From positions 1 to 64,000 of the forward strand of contig JABTBR010000032.1 of NCBI GenBank assembly GCA_013284265.1: a DNA stretch of 64,000 bases, read 5' to 3'. Each line of letters opens with the position of its first letter. Positions within the stretch are counted from its first letter, which is position 1. Source of the stretch: Oxalobacteraceae bacterium (lineage in GTDB: Bacteria > Pseudomonadota > Gammaproteobacteria > Burkholderiales > Burkholderiaceae_D). A model generated the notes under the pieces. That model ran no database searches, was not told where the DNA came from, and saw nothing but the letters and a program-made list of their open reading frames with translations. Shown in pieces: positions 63,757 to 64,000 of the stretch. The translations under genes and the position numbers were made by a program.

Positions 63757-64000
63757 ATGCTAAAACCGATTGTGAAGCAGCCTGGGGTGACGGAGGGAGA
63801 GCGTTACCTTGCTAAGTTGGCAAACTCGACTTTCATTGGAATGTGGAGCTATCCGAGTGTCTACCGTGATGAAGGATTTTCAAAAAATGGCATAGGTCAA
63901 GAAACGGCTGATTTGCTCGTGGTGTTCAAAAATACAGTCATCATCTTTTCCGAGAAAGACATATCATTCAACAGCGACATTGACATAAAAGTCGCATGGG
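63757..64000 (+). CDS. Partial nuclease-like protein, cut by window edge
   Basis: Starts at ATG 63757 and runs open to the window end. The readable part begins LKPIVKQPGVTEGERYLAKL and contains FIGMWSYPSVYRDEG and QETADLLVVFKNTVIIFSEK. The core D-x-L-V...F-S-E-K is the usual beta-strand order of PD-(D/E)XK enzymes. No stop is visible, so the true length is unknown. It follows the 600-residue gene by 35 bp. Confidence 0.55.
   Translation, partial: MLKPIVKQPGVTEGERYLAKLANSTFIGMWSYPSVYRDEGFSKNGIGQETADLLVVFKNTVIIFSEKDISFNSDIDIKVAW

Overview
The first ~31 kb look like conserved chromosome of a high-GC betaproteobacterium of the Oxalobacteraceae (Massilia/Duganella/Telluria type). This is inferred from gene content (PHB-depolymerase-like esterase, PEP-CTERM protein, Kup, EttA, Ohr, a liv-type ABC operon with acyl-CoA ligases), from GC-rich codon use, and from GC-rich palindromic repeats between genes. 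No rRNA, tRNA or CRISPR array was recognised.

Core region (1-31,000): PHB-depolymerase-like esterase and a CopG regulator; DUF1289, metallo-beta-lactamase-fold hydrolase, nitronate monooxygenase, TPR protein, hypoxanthine phosphoribosyltransferase and a PEP-CTERM protein. A seven-gene minus-strand operon (7129-15491) follows: acyl-CoA synthetase, livG, livH, livM, solute-binding protein, livF and a second AMP-forming ligase. It is divergent from a Crp/Fnr-type regulator, and together they look like an uptake-plus-CoA-activation module for an acid substrate. Then come an aminopeptidase P, MgtC-like and DUF924/DUF2520 genes, a molybdopterin-fold protein, AlkB, an outer-membrane barrel, EttA, RarD, Kup, a tandem-FKBP lipoprotein, ElaA and Ohr.

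Accessory island (about 31,080 to past the right edge): base composition drops, gene spacing loosens, and mobile, toxin and defence-like genes dominate. (a) A Tn7-like transposon (about 31.1-41 kb) has tnsA, tnsB and tnsC on the minus strand, two tniQ genes on the plus strand, and an 820-residue DUF4238/SEC-C protein as cargo. (b) An XRE regulator and an IS3 remnant are followed by a TIR-domain protein. (c) A type VI secretion cargo cassette contains PAAR, a DUF4123 adaptor split by an in-frame TAG, an accessory protein, a Tox-REase-5 toxin and an Imm52-like immunity protein. (d) A 1280-residue nuclease-STAND ATPase lies between two inverted arrays of degenerate ~20-24 bp repeats with matching outer ends, so it looks like a single-gene mobile cassette. 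(e) A possible RNA-repair pair follows: a cREC-domain gene, also split by TAG, and an exonuclease-HAD fusion. A metallophosphoesterase fragment lies beside it. (f) Next are a small lipoprotein and membrane protein, an XRE gene with an unknown 318-residue partner, and a second DUF4238 protein. (g) A near-complete IS3-family element precedes an SRAP/HMCES protein, a possible ParB-like/DUF5677 protein, a HEPN-like protein and two putative PD-(D/E)XK nuclease genes, the last cut by the window edge.

The island reads as a layered defence and mobility hotspot inserted next to ohr. The clearest candidates for undescribed biology are the repeat-flanked STAND cassette, the cREC plus exonuclease-HAD pair, the two-TniQ transposon carrying DUF4238/SEC-C, and the unknown nuclease pair at the right end. 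All functions are inferred from motifs I could read; no database search was run.
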